The notes under the pieces were generated by a model. The model ran no database searches. It worked only from the letters and a program-made list of their open reading frames with translations, and was not told where the DNA came from. Shown here in pieces: positions 7,543 through 9,050 of a stretch of 9,050 nucleotides of DNA. Each line of letters opens with the position of its first letter. The first letter of the stretch is position 1. The position numbers were made by a program, and so were the translations under genes. This DNA is from Bacteroidota bacterium (GTDB lineage Bacteria > Bacteroidota > Bacteroidia > Bacteroidales > Prolixibacteraceae), in assembly GCA_030632865.1 (NCBI GenBank), contig DAOVTY010000118.1, positions 1 to 9,050 of the forward strand, in the 5' to 3' direction.

Positions 7543-8796
7543 TTAAAGCATCATTTTCTCAATTCTCGATATAAGTTCCATCATAGCGCGCCCGTTGTGA
7601 TAAGGTGCTTTCCAAGGGTCAATTTTCCAGTCGTTACGATAATATGGCGAAGGGTCGTCTTTTGGTTCAACTAAATACGGCACTCCCAAACGATTTACTT
7701 TGGTGAACCACTCACCATTTTTATGGTCGATTAAGTTGCTGTTGATAAAATTCCAAGTGAGTTTTAATTTATTCCAATACTTTGCATCGGAAGTTAATTC
7801 AAATCCGTTCATAAAACTAATTAGTGTTTCGGCTTGCGGCCACCAATGTTTGTTAGTGCGCACGTGGCTGCCAAAACGTGTTGATTCTAAAAACAGACCA
7901 CCATCTTTATCAACCCCAACACGGTCAACTGCATCAAGCATTTTTATAGAAAGTGGGTTCATTTTACTTATAATCTCTTTATCATCTAAGATTTCGGCTG
8001 CTTCCCAAAGCAACCACGATGCTTCAATGTCGTGACCAAATGAACAAATGGCTTTAGATGATTCGGTTTCATTGAAATATTTGTCGTAAAAAATCCCCAA
8101 ATGTCCGGATTGACGAATTATTTTATCAATAAAAATATTCAGTAATTCTTTTAAACGTTTCCCCGCAAACACGTTTTTAGAAACTTTATAAAAGGCTGCG
8201 TATGCTTCCAGAATGTGCAAATGTGTATTCATTGAGCGCGGCTCATTATTGTCTGCCATCCGGTTTTCCGACAGTGGTTGCCATTTGCGGGAGAACGCTT
8301 CAATATATCCCGGAAATTCAGTGTCTTTTGTTTTTTCTTCCAGAAAATTGAAATACTCTTTTAATTTATGAAGGAGTTGTGGAGTAGGGCGTAGTTCATA
8401 ATATTTGCTTAATGCATACAAAACAAATGCTTGTGCATAAGTATGTTTTATGGTATCAAGTGGTTGATTTTCTGCATCGATACTCATATAATAACCACCA
8501 TGTTTTTTATCCGCAAAATCGTTGGTAAGTACTTTAAAAGCTTTGTCGGCAACTTCAGCATAAGTATTATTGTTGAAATTTTTGGAAGCTTCGGCAAATG
8601 TCCACAAAATACGGGCGTTTAAAACAGATGTTTTTGCTGCTCCCAAAATAGGGTTTCCTTTAATGTCAACCGCACCATAGAAGCCATGATTATTCTTTTC
8701 AACTCCATATTTCATCCAGAATGTCAAAATATTATTTTGCAATTCATTTTGAAAAATGGATTTATATTTATTCAGTTCAATGGTTAGTTCTTGCAT
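7543..8796 (-). CDS. Cellobiose/mannobiose 2-epimerase-like protein (AGE superfamily)
   Basis: This 417-residue protein has no signal peptide and is expected in the cytoplasm as an (alpha/alpha)6 barrel. Motifs match cellobiose 2-epimerases (EC 5.1.3.11) closely: HGFYGAVDIKGNPI (37-50), LNARILWTF with Arg62, HGGYYMSIDAENQPLDTIKH (99-118), TYAQAFVLYALS, NTHLHILEAY (190-199), FGHDIEASWLLWEA (253-266), HWWPQAE (317-323) and PWKAPYHNGR (394-403). The catalytic histidines expected for this family are present in NTHLH (192/194), GHDIEASW (His255) and PYHNGR (His400). These enzymes interconvert the reducing-end glucose and mannose of beta-1,4 disaccharides, and some act on free mannose. Next to an alpha-mannosidase gene, a manno-sugar substrate is likely (inference). 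It is the first gene of the operon. An in-frame TAA two codons upstream fixes the start at 8796, and the leader is A/T-rich without a Shine-Dalgarno sequence, as usual in Bacteroidota. N-acetylglucosamine 2-epimerase or mannose isomerase activity is a less likely alternative. Confidence 0.9.
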   Translation of the reverse strand: MQELTIELNKYKSIFQNELQNNILTFWMKYGVEKNNHGFYGAVDIKGNPILGAAKTSVLNARILWTFAEASKNFNNNTYAEVADKAFKVLTNDFADKKHGGYYMSIDAENQPLDTIKHTYAQAFVLYALSKYYELRPTPQLLHKLKEYFNFLEEKTKDTEFPGYIEAFSRKWQPLSENRMADNNEPRSMNTHLHILEAYAAFYKVSKNVFAGKRLKELLNIFIDKIIRQSGHLGIFYDKYFNETESSKAICSFGHDIEASWLLWEAAEILDDKEIISKMNPLSIKMLDAVDRVGVDKDGGLFLESTRFGSHVRTNKHWWPQAETLISFMNGFELTSDAKYWNKLKLTWNFINSNLIDHKNGEWFTKVNRLGVPYLVEPKDDPSPYYRNDWKIDPWKAPYHNGRAMMELISRIEKMML

Positions 8797-8878
8797 AGTT
8801 TAATTTTGTTACTAACAAAGAAAACTTTTTATAAAATAAAAAAATACTATTACTTTGCACTGAAAGATATTATAAAAA
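8797..8878. promoter_or_regulatory. Divergent promoter region between the operon and the regulator gene
   Basis: This 82-base, very AT-rich spacer separates the epimerase start (minus) from the regulator start (plus). On the plus strand, TACTTTGC at 8851-8858 resembles the Bacteroidota -7 element (TAnnTTTG, one base shorter between TA and TTTG), with a T-rich stretch at 8826-8830 at roughly the -33 distance; this would give a short leader ahead of 8879. On the minus strand the best -7-like element is TTTTCTTTG, read from 8824 to 8816, a weaker match close to the epimerase start. Exact transcription starts cannot be fixed by eye. Confidence 0.5.
8805..8819. promoter_or_regulatory. 15-bp palindrome, candidate operator
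   Basis: TTTGTTA, one central C, then TAACAAA forms a perfect inverted repeat with 7-base arms. It lies 9 bases upstream of the epimerase ATG and overlaps the weak minus-strand -7-like element (TTTG at 8819-8816), where a bound repressor would block operon transcription. The symmetry fits a dimeric regulator such as LacI or GntR better than an AraC protein, which usually binds direct repeats. AT-rich DNA yields such palindromes by chance fairly often, so this is a candidate only. Confidence 0.35.
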
Positions 8879-9050
8879 ATGCACTTTTTTTATTCAAATA
8901 TTGATGCCGATGCATCCGAATCGGATTTGTTAAATGATTTTGGTTTTATTAATGATTTTGGTTTTGAAGAGTATAAGGATATCAGGCAAAAGCCATTGCG
9001 ACTGCATTACAACGAAGGCATCGAGATTTGTTATGTTACCAAGGGACGTT
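8879..9050 (+). CDS. Probable AraC-type transcriptional regulator, N-terminal fragment (cut by window edge)
   Basis: Only 57 residues are visible, starting MHFFYSNIDADASESDLL and ending LRLHYNEGIEICYVTKGR. The last part matches the first strands of the cupin-like sugar-sensing domain of AraC-family regulators, in which a conserved His and Glu sit in an 'H-x-x-x-E-I/L-x-Y-V-x-x-G' pattern. The DNA-binding HTH region would lie beyond the window, so a stand-alone cupin protein cannot be ruled out. An in-frame TAA two codons upstream makes the ATG at 8879 the first possible start, and the leader is A-rich without a Shine-Dalgarno sequence. The gene is divergent from the six-gene operon and shares its promoter region, the usual layout for a local activator of sugar genes. 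Residues 19-29 contain a duplicated NDFGF motif encoded by an 18-base direct repeat. Confidence 0.65.
   Translation, partial: MHFFYSNIDADASESDLLNDFGFINDFGFEEYKDIRQKPLRLHYNEGIEICYVTKGR
8933..8968 (+). repeat. Tandem 18-base duplication inside the regulator gene
   Basis: The 15 bases AATGATTTTGGTTTT occur at 8933-8947 and again at 8951-8965, giving two 18-base units that differ only in their last codon (ATT, then GAA). The reading frame is kept and the product carries NDFGFI followed by NDFGFE. This looks like a recent in-frame slippage or duplication ahead of the cupin domain. Confidence 0.75.

Noticed and set aside
1..9050. tRNA, rRNA, CRISPR, insertion sequence or attachment site
   Set aside because: No cloverleaf, regularly spaced repeats, transposase motifs or terminal inverted repeats were seen; nearly all bases are accounted for by the seven coding regions.

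Overview
The window is AT-rich and densely packed. It looks like a carbohydrate-utilisation locus from a member of the Bacteroidota. The indications are A-rich translation starts without Shine-Dalgarno sequences, TTTG-type promoter elements, Tat-signal Gfo/Idh/MocA oxidoreductases of the type common in this phylum, a DUF6807 lipoprotein and a large secreted GH38-like enzyme. Placement below phylum cannot be made from the sequence alone.

Six genes run leftwards on the minus strand as one apparent operon, from position 8796 to beyond the left edge. In transcription order they are: (1) a cytoplasmic cellobiose/mannobiose 2-epimerase (AGE superfamily) at 8796-7543; (2) a secreted 1181-residue GH38-type alpha-mannosidase at 7525-3980; (3) a DUF6807 (formerly 'PmoA') lipoprotein at 3974-2658; (4) a Tat-exported Gfo/Idh/MocA oxidoreductase of the Bacteroidetes type at 2645-1284; (5) a second, divergent Tat-exported Gfo/Idh/MocA protein at 1200-175; (6) the first 57 residues of a sugar-porter MFS transporter at 171-1. 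Intergenic gaps are 17, 5, 12, 82-83 and 3 bases, so cotranscription is likely. The only sizeable gap (1201-1283) holds competing small hairpins. At the right edge a divergent plus-strand gene begins at 8879. It resembles the cupin N-terminus of an AraC-type regulator and shares an 82-base divergent promoter region with the operon. That region contains a perfect 15-bp palindrome (odd centre) just upstream of the epimerase start.

Working model (inference): the regulator senses a sugar. GH38 releases mannose or a manno-oligosaccharide in the periplasm or at the surface. The DUF6807 protein and the two exported dehydrogenase-like proteins modify the substrate or the released sugar. The MFS porter imports the product, and the cytoplasmic epimerase converts a mannose-configured sugar to its gluco epimer, or the reverse. 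No SusC/SusD pair, sugar kinase, GH130 phosphorylase or DUF1080 lyase lies in the window. The combination of a hydrolase with two exported NAD(P)-fold proteins and an uncharacterised DUF6807 partner is the part most likely to hide new chemistry. No RNA genes, mobile elements or CRISPR arrays were seen.
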